Source of the DNA: Rhynchopus euleeides
Taxonomy: Eukaryota > Euglenozoa > Diplonemea > Diplonemida > Diplonemidae
DNA length: 64,000 nt
Assembly: GCA_963210315.1 (NCBI GenBank)
Contig: OY723266.1
Span: 1,302,001 to 1,366,000, forward strand
Direction: 5' to 3'
Both the position numbers and the translations under genes were made by a program. The notes beneath the pieces are model-generated. The model did no database searches. It was not told where the DNA came from and saw only the letters and a list, made by a program, of their open reading frames with translations. This document shows positions 9,829 through 22,500 of the stretch, in pieces (position 1 is the first letter of the stretch; every line of letters starts with the position of its first letter).

Positions 9829-11889
9829 ATGATTGCCATCCGGGTAGCACTGCTTGTGCTGTACCCGGTGGCAGTGTTGTCCTCATGTAAATCAATCCGG
9901 AGATGGTGTTTCGGGTTTAGTCAGAAGTCGCCGCCTTCATCAGCAAACTCACACCCGTGCGCTTCGAAGCAGGAATGCAGGAGTGGGCTTGCAGAATGGC
10001 AGGTGGATCGTGTCCTCGAGAAGCACAACCGCTTCCGCGCCGCCCACGGAGCCTGCCCTTTATTCTACAACAAGGAGATCGAGGACTGGACCCTGGCAAG
10101 CGAGGGGTTTGACAAGACCTGCACCTCGGGTGCCTTGACGCACAACATGATCAGCAGCTTCGGTGAGAACATCGCTATGGAGGGAGGGAGCCTGTCGCTG
10201 CATCAATACGACCCCGGTACGGCGATCAACAGATGGTATTGCGATGAAGAGGGCTGCCACGACTACGACAAGGACACCATCACCGCAGGGACACGCCACT
10301 TCACACAGGTTGTGTGGAAGGAAACGCTCGAGGTGGGGTGCGCGCTGTGCCATAAGATGGACCAGTTTGTGACACACGTCTACCTGATGTGCAGCTACTA
10401 CAAAGCAGGCAATGTCCTCGCGACTGTCGGGGAGAACGTCGACCTCGCCAACGCCGCCGTTGGGAAATGCGCGACACAGTCCCCCACCACCACGGCACCC
10501 GACACAGCACCCCCTGTGCAGGGGGATGAGTGTCGTGTCGAGCCCTGCGGCGGGGGGCAGGTCTGTGCTGACCCAAACCCTGCAGTGTCAGGGGACTTCA
10601 CCTGCACATGCAGTGCCGACCGCTCCAGCATGCAGACCGGTGGGCCTGCGGTGTGCGCTCTGAATGAGTGCGATAGCGAGCCGTGCGGGTCAGGGCAGAC
10701 CTGTGTGGACCCCGACACCTCATCTACCGTGGTGAACAACTTCATCTGCACCTGCTCCGCTGACGCCAGCATCGTGAGGACCGGCTCGCCCGCCGCCTGC
10801 TCTGTCGATGAGTGTGCCAGTGGCACCGCCTGCGGGGCAGACCAGACATGCGTGGACCCCAACCAGACCCCGCAGAGCATCGGCGACTACACCTGCAGCT
10901 GCACCACGTCGGGATACTCCAACATCGGCGCGCCTGCGCAGTGTGCGAAGGAGGGTGAGTGTGTGAACAACCCTTGCCAGGACACACACGCCATTTGCAG
11001 CGACCCCGACCCCACCTCGCCCGGCAACTTCCGATGCCAATGCGGGTCTGGGGCAACGGGTGCCAGCATCGGGCAGGCCGTGGTGTGCACCTACAACGAA
11101 TGCGCCTCCTCGCCCTGCGGGGCCAACCAGGAGTGCACGGACGGCACCGAAACCACCGCCCTGCGGGGCGACTTCGTCTGCAAATGCACCTCGGGCACGC
11201 TGGCGGAGGCGACGGCGGTGCCTGCACTGTGCGCCGTCCCCCCTCCGGAGAGCACCGGGGGCGACGACAGCTCCTTCCCGATCTGGATCCCCATCGTCAT
11301 CGGGGTGGCCGTCCTCTGCATATGCGCTGCGGTTGTCCTGTGCCTGATGATGCGCGCCAGCAAGACACAGCGCAAGCCTGCATCGGACCTCGAGGAGCGC
11401 CTCTCGGAGCCGAAGGAATTCCCCACTCCGGACAACGAGCCTCCGGAGCCCACCTCGCCCCTGCTGTCGTCGGTGCGGGAGTCGGTGAATGAGAAGGACG
11501 AGAAGGAGGAGGACTCGCTGCTGAACCCGAGAGAGCGGATACCCTCGCTCAACGTGACGAGTGACGGGGAGAGTGCGGTGGGGCTCACCCGGGACCTGGC
11601 AGAGCCAGTGATGTGCAGGCGCGCCCCCTCGATGACCCGCCCCGCGTCCTTTGTGAACAGAACGCTCAACAGCACCCACAACACAGTCGGCAGCACACCC
11701 CCACGCACCTACATTGCGAGCGAGTTGGACATGGGCAGCCATCTGGATCTGGGTGCTCCTGCGATGCAGACCCGCAGTGTGCGCCACAAGGGGGTGCCGC
11801 CGGATCAGCCAGGGTTTGGGACGAATCTCACCATGTCGCGTCTCCTGCAATCATCGCCCACACCAAAGCCCAAGATGCTCCACGTGTGA
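9829..11889 (+). CDS. CAP-domain, EGF-repeat type I membrane protein (array A, copy 2)
   Basis: The translation is identical to copy 1 over all 686 residues. It has the same signal peptide at the chosen ATG (9829), CAP cavity residues, five EGF-like modules, TM helix and EEDSLL-containing tail. Identity extends through the flanks, so this is a recent or homogenised duplicate, not a functionally separated paralog. The start again sits 15 codons inside a longer open frame. It is the last complete copy: downstream sequence matches the other 3' flanks only to 13046. Confidence 0.93.
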   Translation: MIAIRVALLVLYPVAVLSSCKSIRRWCFGFSQKSPPSSANSHPCASKQECRSGLAEWQVDRVLEKHNRFRAAHGACPLFYNKEIEDWTLASEGFDKTCTSGALTHNMISSFGENIAMEGGSLSLHQYDPGTAINRWYCDEEGCHDYDKDTITAGTRHFTQVVWKETLEVGCALCHKMDQFVTHVYLMCSYYKAGNVLATVGENVDLANAAVGKCATQSPTTTAPDTAPPVQGDECRVEPCGGGQVCADPNPAVSGDFTCTCSADRSSMQTGGPAVCALNECDSEPCGSGQTCVDPDTSSTVVNNFICTCSADASIVRTGSPAACSVDECASGTACGADQTCVDPNQTPQSIGDYTCSCTTSGYSNIGAPAQCAKEGECVNNPCQDTHAICSDPDPTSPGNFRCQCGSGATGASIGQAVVCTYNECASSPCGANQECTDGTETTALRGDFVCKCTSGTLAEATAVPALCAVPPPESTGGDDSSFPIWIPIVIGVAVLCICAAVVLCLMMRASKTQRKPASDLEERLSEPKEFPTPDNEPPEPTSPLLSSVRESVNEKDEKEEDSLLNPRERIPSLNVTSDGESAVGLTRDLAEPVMCRRAPSMTRPASFVNRTLNSTHNTVGSTPPRTYIASELDMGSHLDLGAPAMQTRSVRHKGVPPDQPGFGTNLTMSRLLQSSPTPKPKMLHV

Positions 11890-13046
11890 GTCGCTAGTGA
11901 GGAGGTGGCGAGACGAGAGGCAACGGCGCAGGGAGTTTGCATGTTTGCATGTGGTGGTGCGGCAGTGATTCGCTTCGCATCTTTCAACGAGGGGCCAGTG
12001 GGGTCGAGGGGTCGGGTTTGTTGCTGTTGTTTCTTTTGGGAGGGCAGCGGCGGCGGCGGCGGTGGGTGGCTCTGGCTACTTACCCCAGCTTGCCGTGATG
12101 TCCTGTGAGGGGTATGCATTCCGCATGCAGTGTCACAACAGGTGGCAGGCGACACCCCAAAAGCGGTTGGAAGATGTCTGTGACTATGCAGCACGCCCCA
12201 TGGCAGCGGTGCGCTTCGCAAACAGAGTGCCACGCGCTGATGGGGTGTGCGCAGATCAATGCCAAGTGCCACTGGCGGTGGCCCCCGCTCAGAAGTGCAG
12301 CAAAGTGATCCGCCTCACGAAAGAGGAAACAAGCTGACCCAGTTTCACACAGAGTGGGGCCGTCCTGTTGACACTTTCCCAAAGGGTTACTATATACACT
12401 ACGGTGGGGGTTCGTCCAATTGCACCCTGGCAAATCCTGCGTGTGATATCGCACCGGCATGCTGAGCGGTAGGGTGATACCTCAATGCTGCTGTGTGCGG
12501 GATGCGCAGCATCGCTTCCTCGGATTTCATTCTTTCTTCGTCATGCAATCCGCTAACACAGAGCGTCGGTGTATCGATGCGGGCTTTCCGGGTTGTGCGT
12601 GTAGAGGATGGGGCGGGTGAGCTGCACAGGTGAGCAGCTTGGGACTGGTGGCAAACCTTCCTTGCAAAGAGTACCTAGGCCTCGCACCTGCACAGGGGGT
12701 TCCGCTTCCTGGGCGGAGCATGTGAGTCGTTCATTTCATTACATTCCATCGTGATTTTGTGCCGTCGTGTTCTGTGCATTTTAAAAAATCGAAAAATACA
12801 CGCAGTTGCATCAGGTGAGTTTTTTCTTCTATTTTGGTAGTTCAGCGCAGCAGCTCAGGAAGCTGTGCCCCCCCCCCCCCTCTCCCCTCCCGCTTTTTTT
12901 GCTGGATCCTGCGACCCGCACTTTCACCCGACTTCACCAGACCTGGGAGTGGCGTGTACAAAAGAGTGGATGTGTCTGCGTTCCAACAATATTTATTTCA
13001 GCAACGCTTGCCTTGCCAAAGCGAAACTATGTGTGGATGTGCCTGC
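11890..13046. repeat. Truncated array A unit (3' flank only)
   Basis: These 1157 bp match the 3' flank at 122-1277 (one base longer in a C run) and 6597-7752. The match ends abruptly after gtgcctgc, and what follows is unrelated to the array A spacer. This is the right-hand boundary of array A. The C-rich tract near 12869-12900 lies inside it. No gene is seen. Confidence 0.9.
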
Positions 13047-16000
13047 CAGGGACCCTTGCAACATGCATTGGCCCTCCCGAGATAAATATTCTTGTCATCA
13101 CATGTATAGACACGTACACGCGCAAGTGCGCACATACAGGCAATGCCTTGGTGGACCTCTGCTGGGCGTTGTAGGTTTTGATCTGAAACAGGCATTCGTC
13201 CTAGGTGGGGGCGAAGGATTTTCTGGTTCACGCCCTCACCCGTCCAGCCCGTGCCTGTCTGGTCCCGGCTGGTCGGCTTTCCGTTCAGTTTGAAAATTTG
13301 TTACCGATCTGTGTGTGGCTTCGTTGCCGTTTTTCTCTCACCCCCTGACTCTTTCGCCGCTGCCCCGCTGCCCATGGACCTCCCTATTCACAGCCGTGTT
13401 GAAGCGGCTGTTTGTGCGGGCCCCTTTCGCATTGCCTTCCCCCCTGCAAGGGAAAGATGTGGCCGAAGACGGGAAGAGTACACCCCCAATAAGAGTAGAC
13501 AATGTCCCCCAGATTGCTCGTCGAAGGCAACGGCAATCTGTCAGACATGCGAGGAAGAAGGAAAGGGGCAATACACATCACACATACACACCTGATGCGC
13601 TTACAAATGTGCGAAAGATCTGCCATTTCAAGAAAGGTTTGCAAACAAACCACAGCCCAGTTGGTGGTGTGGACTGCCCCTCGGCACACCACACCAACAA
13701 ATAATATCCGAAGGGCAAAGAAGCTGTTAGGGCAGCTGCCAGACCTGAGGTCAGGAAGATCACTCTGCCCAAAACGGCCACTCCGTTCAAAATTGTTCAA
13801 AACTGGGCATGCCTTTTATGGCCCTCTCCTCCCCCCTTCCCCCCTCCCCACTTCTGCATATCGAGTGAAGGGAAGCCATCTGGTTTTCCTCTTCTACTTC
13901 ACTACCTTCTCCCCCATATTTGTCACGTTATCCTCTTGTTTGTCCGTTTAGTGTCTGTTATGTTCCTGTACCGGTGCCTGTGGGAAGGCACAAAGGCACC
14001 TGCGAGTCGTCGCCGATGAACTGTGTTGCCTCGTCTGCCATTACGCCGGGAAGGCTGTCCTAATCACCGGACGGCCAGCCCTTGTGTTTGAGAACAGAAG
14101 GAAGCAGCGAACACCGAAAAAAAAAGCGAAGTTTGTGTGTGAAACAGAGACAGTGTACATGTTATTGGGGGAAAATGCCCGACGGCGTCTTCCTTCATTC
14201 AAGCTGCGTATCTGTCATCAGGTGGTCGTCGCCAGCCACATTGCGACTGATGTCCTCCAGTGTTCGCTGTCTCGGAGGTATATTTGACATCAGCGTTCCG
14301 AAAAAGGGGGTCTCGGAACTCGGCATATCCCAGAAGGTGTTTGGGGGAGAGGGGGGTGCGAGGGGGGGGTGGGGTGTGGGGGGAGGGCATTTTCCCCCTG
14401 AAGCTGCTGGAACCCCAAAATTCAGGCAACTCTCCCTCTCCCCCCCCCTCCTTACGCTTTCTCTTTGGGGGATTTTTTGGGGTTTTGCCTTTTTGACGTC
14501 AACAACGCCACACCGCCCAATATCTTTTTGGAGCAGTGTGTAAGGCACCAATCGACCAGCTCTTGCTGCCGCCTCTCTACCACCAAACACACATCAACCT
14601 TGACGCAACCCCTCGGGCCCCATTCCCCCGTTCCTGATGAACAGCCAGGGGTTTGTGGATGACGTCGAAACCGGTGTCACGTCGTGTTGGGTAATCCTAT
14701 GGGATTGCGAAAACTGGAGGGAAGCGCTACAGCTCGGCACGTCACCAACACTGCCTTCGGAAGCCCCCACCCCCACAACCCCTTTTTTTTCAAGAGCTAA
14801 TGTGCCGGCACATAGGCCAAACAACACTAGTGCCCGGACTGTACAACCTGCATGTCGAGTGAAGGGAGGGTCACCCCCCCCAGGTTGCCATTTCTTCTGC
14901 TTCACTTCCCCCACCCCCCCTCTCGCCTTTCAGGATCCAACGATCGGCCCCCACACCCGCCAATTCGGGGCCATCACTCGCCCCTTCTCTTTCTTTCCTC
15001 ACGGGAGGCCAGGTGGGATCTTTCGCAAGGGCGGAGGCTGCTGTGAAATCTGATCTAAACTGTTTGGCCAAACAAACAAACAAACAGCGACATCAATGCC
15101 TCGCCCCTATCGCACACAAAGTGACAGGTAGCGGTGGGGTTGATGCATCAGTGTTGAGTGGTGGTGGTGGTGGGGGGGGGGGGGGTGCGGATCCATTTCG
15201 CCTTCCAAGTGAGTCATGCGCACCTTGCAAAATTCGCCAGCCGTGTGTATCCAGTTTGATGGTGGTTTGAGCGTGGTTGCATCTGTCGCGTGCTGTTTTG
15301 CTGCAGGCCCCAACCAGAATGCTGCAATCAAAGGCCTGGAGCTGCAGGCCGGCATCAGCGACCGTGACCCCCCAGCCGTCCTCCCGAGACGGAGGAGCTG
15401 CGTCGCGAGGGAGCTGAATCGGGTTGAGGAGCCTGTAAGCACTCTGTGTGACGGGTGATGACAAACATTGTGACCAGGCCGTGCCTTGCCGACATAATTT
15501 GGCTGTCGGGAACAAAACAACACGAACCATCTCCCGAAGAACGAACAAATCAGCGGAGATGTAGTTCTGTTCACCGCGCAAGGACGCTAACAAAAGTGCG
15601 ATGATGCAACGCATGCCATCGTGGTCTTATGTGGTTCTGTGCACATGCGTATGATTTGTGCCCAGAATGGTTTGCGAGCTTTGCGAGCATTTTTTCCTCA
15701 GCCGAACTCACCTGATCTTGCGAGTTGTGAATTACTTCTGCATTTCCGCACCGAATGCACCAGGTTGGCGAGGTGCTGGTATCTTTGCTTGCCAAAGGCG
15801 GCGTAAGAATGGCGGGAAGGGTATGATGTGTGTAGTGCATTGGAAAGGAATGCAGCTGGCCTATCACAAACCCAGACCCGTTCATCTCTGACTCTTGTTT
15901 TGGGCGAGCAGGGAATTCCGGGGTCCCAAAATCCCTAATGAATCAGCTATGACAAGCCACCCGGACTCACGCATGCTGTTATTCCTTAGTATTAGAAGGC

Positions 16001-16178
16001 ATCGAGCAGCGGCAGCCGACGCACACGGAGGAACCGAACACGGAAGTGTGGCCAGGTGCTCCGGCAATCTACTCTCCGACCCAACCCAGGTATGGGGACG
16101 TAGGCCACGGGTGCTCGACATCTGTTGTGTTCCGTGGCAATGCAACTGGGCGGTGCCCTGTGTACAGTGCAGTGTACC
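13047..16178. other. Unique region between arrays A and B, no gene supported
   Basis: This 3.1-kb stretch has only short open frames (at most about 170 codons) with low-complexity or Arg/Pro/Gly-rich translations on both strands; none looks like a conserved domain. Visible structure: C/T-rich 13829-13850; a hairpin at 14295-14301/14313-14319 (gttccga and its complement); a G-rich purine tract 14338-14395; a perfect 14-bp palindrome tgtttggccaaaca (15061-15074) running into aaac repeats; and a G run at 15172-15185. Pyrimidine-AG tracts occur but do not lead into a plausible coding start. Confidence 0.7.
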
Positions 16179-16453
16179 GCAAGCCTTGCCACAGGGCTGT
16201 GGCTGCGTGCTTCCCTCGAGTCCCAAAGGAGCGGATCTCCGTCAGGTGTCGCATAAGAGGCACAGCTGTTCATGTCCCGGTCGTAGCTGCATGCCACCGC
16301 ATGTGGACCCGGTCTGTTGGAAGGGCAGGATGGCAGGAGGCAGCCCACCCAAACCACCCACCCCCGCCCCCACCCCTTCACGTGGCGTGTGCATCCCAGC
16401 AGTGGTGCTGCCCTGTGCGGCAGTGTGTTCCTTTTTATAGACCCTCTCACGTG

Positions 16454-16493
16454 CTGTCCATACCCCACCCCCTGGCAGGATTCTGTATTTCAG
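16454..16493 (+). promoter_or_regulatory. Candidate pyrimidine-AG acceptor before array B copy 1
   Basis: The stretch from 16454 is C/T-rich, reaches ccctggcag (AG at 16477-16478) and is followed by tatttcag (AG at 16492-16493). Either would leave a 36-51-base leader before the ATG at 16530. The tract is conserved before all five copies. An upstream ccttttTATAgacc (about 16430-16442) is also conserved. It could be a trans-splice acceptor, but no RNA evidence is available. Confidence 0.35.
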
Positions 16494-16529
16494 AGTTTGC
16501 TCTTCCTGGTCCTTGAGTGCGGCAGGAAG

Positions 16530-19500
16530 ATGAGGTGTCTGGTGGCTGCTGCCGCTGTGGCGCTGTTTGTGGGCCATGCTGAGGGCAGATGCACAACTGA
16601 AGCAAGGGTGTCGTGGTGTGGAAGCTTCACGAAGACACCTGCACCAGCAGATGCCAAGTCTGTCTGTTCCGGGAAGAAGGACTGTAGCCCGATGGGGCTG
16701 CTGGATTGGCAGATCGAGAGGGTGCTGGCGCAGCACAACTTCTACCGTGAGAAGCACGGTGCGTGCCCGGTGACGTACAGCAAGGACATCGAGTCGTGGT
16801 CGATTGCAAGTGCAGGGATGGTGTCGACATGCAACACCGGTCGTTTGAAGCACAACAGCGTGGGATCGTACGGCGAGAACATCGCAATGGTGGGTGTCAA
16901 TGGGATTGACGCGTCGACGTGGGATGCCGCAGAGGGCGTGCGGAACTGGTACTGCAAGGAGGAGGGGTGTTACGACTACAATACGGACGTCTTCATCTAT
17001 GACGCAGGGCACATGTCGCAGGTGGCATGGAAGGGGTCCACAGAGATTGGTTGTTCCATCTGCAGCAAGGACAATGGCTACACTGCGGTGTACATGATGT
17101 GCAACTACAAAGCAGGAGGAAATATCAGAGGGAGGTTCTCCACAAACGTGTTGAGGCCCAACACAGCACCGTCGGGATGCGCACCGGCTCCTTCGCCTGA
17201 GACAGATGAGTGCGGCAGCAACCCTTGTGGGGCTGACCAGCTCTGCGAGGACAAGGACAAGACGAAGAGTAATGACTACACCTGCACCTGCAAAACTGAT
17301 GGCAGCATCAAAGTGACCGGCAAGGCTGCGACGTGCACAAACGACGAATGCGACAGCAACCCCTGTGGCGGTGAACAGACATGCGACGACAAGAACACTG
17401 GAGCCAAGAGCCTCGGTGACTTCGAGTGCACCTGCAAGAGTGACACCACCGTGACGAAGAAGGGTGGGCAGGCAACTTGCTCGAAGGATGAGTGTGCCAA
17501 CGACCGCTGCGGCACTGACCAGACGTGCACTGACCCGAACCCTTCACCGACCTCGACTGGTGACTACCAGTGCAAGTGCAAGAACGGTGTGACTGCGACT
17601 GGTGGCAAGGCGACTTGCGTGACTGACGAGTGTGGCACCAACCCGTGTGGGACTGAGCAGACGTGCGTTGACAAGAACACTGCGTCGGACTCGAAGAATG
17701 ACTTCGAGTGCACCTGCAAGAGTGACACCACCATCACGAAGAAGGGTGGGCAGGCGACGTGCTCCAAGGATGAGTGTGCCAACGACCGCTGCGGCACTGA
17801 CCAGACGTGCACTGACCCCAACCCTTCACCGACCTCGACTGGTGACTACCAGTGCAAGTGCAAGAACGGTGTGACTGCGACTGGTGGCAAGGCGACTTGT
17901 GAAGCTGACGAGTGTGGCGCCAACCCGTGTGGGACTGAGCAGACGTGTGTTGACAAGAACACTGCGTCGGACTCGAAGAACGACTACGAGTGTACCTGCA
18001 AGAGTGACACCTCCATCACGAAGAAGGGTGGGCAGGCGACTTGCACGAAGGATGAGTGTGCCAACGACCGCTGCGGTACTGACCAGACGTGCACTGACCC
18101 GAACCCTTCACCGACGTCCACTGGTGACTACCAGTGCAAGTGTGACAACGGTGTGACTGCGACTGGTGGCAAGGCGACTTGCGTGACTGACGAGTGTGGC
18201 ACCAACCCGTGTGGGACTGAGCAGACGTGCGTTGACAAGAACACTGCCACGAACTCGAAGAACGACTACGAGTGCACCTGCAAGAGTGACACCACCATCA
18301 CGAAGAAGGGTGGACAGGCGACTTGCTCGAAGGATGAGTGTGCCAACGACCGCTGCGGCACTGACCAGACGTGCACTGACCCGAACCCTTCCCCGACCTC
18401 GACTGGTGACTACCAGTGCAAGTGCAAGAACGGTGTGACTGCGACTGGTGGCAAGGCGACTTGCGTGACTGACGAGTGTGGCACCAACCCGTGTGGGACT
18501 GAGCAGACGTGCGTTGACAAGAACACTGCGTCGAACTCGAAGAACGACTACGAGTGCACCTGCAAGAGTGACACCTCCATCATGACGAAGGGGGCTCAAG
18601 CAACTTGCACGAAGGATGAGTGTGCCAACGACCGCTGCGGTACTGACCAGACGTGCACTGACCCGAACCCTTCACCGACCTCGACTGGTGACTACCAGTG
18701 CAAGTGCAAGAACGGTGTGACTGCAACTGGTGGTAAGGCGACTTGCGTGACTGACGAGTGTGGCACCAACCCGTGTGGGACTGAGCAGACGTGTGTTGAC
18801 AAGAACACTGCGTCGAACTCCAAGAACGACTTCGAATGCACCTGCAAGAGTGACACCAGCATCACAACTAAGGGCGGGCAGGCAACTTGCTCGAACGACG
18901 AGTGTGCCAACGACCGGTGCGGTACTGACCAGACGTGCACTGACCCCAACCCTTCACCGACCTCGACTGGTGACTACCAGTGCAAGTGCAGCAACGGTGT
19001 GACTGCGACTGGTGGCAAGGCGACTTGCGTGACTGACGAGTGTGGCACCAACCCGTGTGGGACTGAGCAGACGTGCGTTGACAAGAACACTGCGTCGAAC
19101 TCGAAGAACGACTACGAGTGCACCTGTAAGAGTGACACCACCATCACGAAGAAGGGTGGGCAGGCAACTTGTTCGAAGGATGAGTGTGCCAACGACCGCT
19201 GCGGCACTGACCAGACGTGCACTGACCCGAACCCTTCACCGAGTTCCACTGGTGACTACCAGTGCAAGTGCAAGAACGGTGTGACCGCGACTGGTGGCAA
19301 GGCGACTTGCGTGACTGACGAGTGCCAGCCCAACCCGTGTGGAACTGAGCAGACGTGCACAGACAAGAACACTGCGTCGAACTCGAAGAACGGCTTCGAG
19401 TGTGTGTGCAAGGACGACCCCGCAACCAAGAAGACAGGTGGCAGCGTGCCGCAGTGTGTTGTGGACGAGTGTGCCGCGACGCCGAACCCGTGCGGGACGC

Positions 19501-22500
19501 AGACCTGTGAGGACGCCAAGAAGGGTGTGTCGCAGAAGAACGACTTCGTGTGCAAGTGCCCGGCACCCAGCACTGTGACGGCTGTTGCAAAGCCTGCCGT
19601 GTGCGCTGCAGGTACTGAGGACGAGTGCAAGGCGGCGCCGTGCGGTGCGGACCAGACTTGCGTGGACCCCGACCAGACTGTGGGGACCAAGAACGACTAC
19701 ACGTGCACGTGTGCGAAGGGAACGGGCAGTGCGACAGGCAAGGCTGCAACGTGTGTGCTTGACGAGTGCGAGGCTGACCCTTGCGACGGGACGCAGGACT
19801 GCAAGGATCCTGACACAAGTGTGGGGAAGACTGGCGACTTCACGTGCTCGTGCAAGGCACCGCTTGTCGGGACCGCGACTGGTAAGGCTGCGACCTGCAC
19901 AGACGATGAATGCGTCGCGAAGCCGTGTGGTGACGTGCAGACATGCAACGACCCTGACCAGTCCTCGTCCGTGCACAACGACTACACCTGCACGTGTGAC
20001 AACGGTGTTGTGGCGACCGGTACAAAGGCGACTTGTGAGATTGACGAGTGTGTTGCGATGCCGTGCGGTGACCAGATCTGTGAGGACCCCAACAAGTCGA
20101 AGCTTGTGCAGGGTGACTTCATCTGCAAGTGCAAGGACGACAACACCATTACCCAGACAGCAGGACCTGCAAAGTGTGTCGATGACGAGTGTCTGGCGAA
20201 GCCGTGTGGTGACGTGCAGACGTGCAACGACCCCGACAAGTCTCCTTCAGTGCACAACGACTACACCTGCACGTGTGATAACGGTGTGAAGGCGACCGGT
20301 GCAAAGGCGACTTGTGAGATTGACGAATGCGTGGCGAAGCCGTGCGGTGACCAGATCTGTGAGGACCCCAACAAGTCGAAGCTTGTGCAGGGTGACTTCA
20401 TCTGCAAGTGCAAGGACGATGCGACCATCACACAGACGGCGGGTCCTGCAAAGTGTGTCGATGATGAGTGTCTGGCCAAACCGTGTGGTGACGTGCAGAA
20501 GTGCAACGACCCTGACGTGTCTCCTTCAGTGCACAACGACTACACCTGCACGTGTGACAACGGTGTGGTGGCGACTGGCACAAAGGCGACTTGTGAGATT
20601 GACGAGTGCCTGGCCAACCCGTGTGGGACTGGTCAGGTCTGTGAGGACCCCAACAAGTCGAAGCTTGTGTCGCACGACTTTATCTGCAAGTGCAAGGACG
20701 ACCAGACCATCACGCAGAAGGATGGCCCCGCAAAGTGTACGATTGATGAGTGCGAGGCCAAGCCGTGCGATGCTGGGCAGAAGTGCAATGATCCCAACAT
20801 GTCTCCTTCCATCCACCACGACTACACCTGCACGTGTGACAACGGTGTGGTGGCAACTGGCGCAAAGGCGACTTGTGAGATCGACGAGTGCGAGGCGAAG
20901 CCGTGCGGTGACCAGATCTGTGAGGACCCCAACAAGTCGAAGCTTGTGTCGCACGACTTCATCTGCAAGTGCAAGGACGACCAGACCATCACGCAGAAGG
21001 ATGGCCCCGCAAAGTGTACGATTGATGAGTGCGAGGCCAAGCCGTGCGATGTTGGGCAGAAGTGCAAGGACCCCAACACGTCTCCTTCGGTCCACCACGA
21101 CTACACCTGCACGTGTGACAACGGTGTCGTGGCGACCGGTGCAAAGGCGACTTGTGAGATTGACGAGTGCGAGGCGAAGCCGTGTGGTGACCAGATCTGT
21201 GAGGACCCCAACAAATCGAAGGCTGTGTCGCACGACTTCATCTGCAAGTGCAAGGACGATCAGACCATCACGCAGAAGGATGGCCCCGCAAAGTGTACGA
21301 TTGATGAGTGCGAGGCCAAGCCGTGCGATGCTGGGCAGAAGTGCAAGGACCCCAACACGTCTCCTTCCGTCCACCACGACTACACCTGCACGTGTGACAA
21401 CGGTGTCGTGGCAACTGGTACAAAGGCGACTTGTGAGATTGACGAATGCGTGGCGAAGCCGTGCGGTGACCAGATCTGTGAGGACCCCAACAAGTCGAAG
21501 CTTGTGCAGGGTGACTTCATCTGCAAGTGCAAGGACGACCAGACCATCACACATGTGGGTGGTGCCGTGATCTGCACTCTCAACGACTGTGACAGCAAGC
21601 CGTGTGGTGACGTGCAGGAGTGCACAGACCCGAAGCCGACCCTCGACTCCCACTACGACTTCGAGTGCAAGTGTGACAACGGTGTGACGGCAACTGGCGC
21701 AAAGGCGACTTGTGAGATTGACGAGTGCGAGACGAACCCGTGCGGGCAGGACCAGCTGTGCGAGGACCCGAACAAGGCGAAGTCGAGCCAGCACGACTTC
21801 CTGTGCAAGTGCAAGGACGACGAGACGATCTGGAAGAAGGACGGGCGTGCCCTGTGTGTGAAGGACGAGTGCGAGCCGAACCCGTGTGGTGCCGACCAGA
21901 CCTGCACGGAGGGGTCGAAGAGCCCCAAGAACCAGCTCGACTTCACGTGCGCGTGTGCTAACAATCCCGACAACACCCAGGTTGGGGACTCTGTGCCCTC
22001 CTGCGGTGTGGATGAGTGTGATGCGGTGCCGTGTGGCGTCGGTCAGAGCTGTTTTGACCCGGACTTCGGCACCTCCGGCGACTTCCAGTGCCAGTGCCGT
22101 GGCGGGAAGCAGAAGTCTGTTGGGAAGAAGCTGGACGAGTGTGACGAGTGCACGATGGGGCTGAACCCGTGCACGGGCCCGCTTGGTGAGGTTGAGGACT
22201 GCGTGGACATGAACAAGTCGCCTGAGAGCATGGGTGACTTCAAGTGCAAGTGTCCCAACCACGACATCGAGAACATCGGTGGCCCTGCACAGTGCAGCCT
22301 GCAAGGCGAGTGCAAGAACTTCCCGTGCGGCGACACTCACATCCATTGCGATGACCCCAACCCGGCGCAAGACAACGACTTCAGGTGCACCTGCATGCCC
22401 GGTTCTAACGGGACAAGCGTTGGGGAGCCTGTTGTGTGTACCATCGATGAATGCGCTGCTGGCCCGTGCGGTGCGGACCAGACGTGCACCGACCCCGACA

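Larger units (their letters stand above)
1..13046 (+). repeat. Direct tandem array A (CAP-EGF-TM gene plus spacer)
   Basis: Measured stop to stop, the units are 122-6596 (6475 bp) and 6597-11889 (5293 bp). A further copy of the 3' flank runs from 11890 and stops matching at 13046. The length difference is one 1181-bp segment present only in the first unit (about 1666-2846) plus a one-base change in a G run. Apart from these and a few point differences, such as ggggct versus gggact in an R1 hairpin, the units read as identical, coding and non-coding alike. This implies recent duplication or ongoing homogenisation. Confidence 0.92.

Noticed and set aside
13047..16178. Several 100-170-codon open frames on both strands between the arrays
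   Set aside because: Overlapping, low-complexity or basic/proline-rich translations with no domain and no paralog support.
17337..19310. Regular repeats that might be taken for a CRISPR array
   Set aside because: Period is 282 bp with no unique spacers of constant length, and the repeats are in-frame EGF codons in a eukaryotic-type gene.
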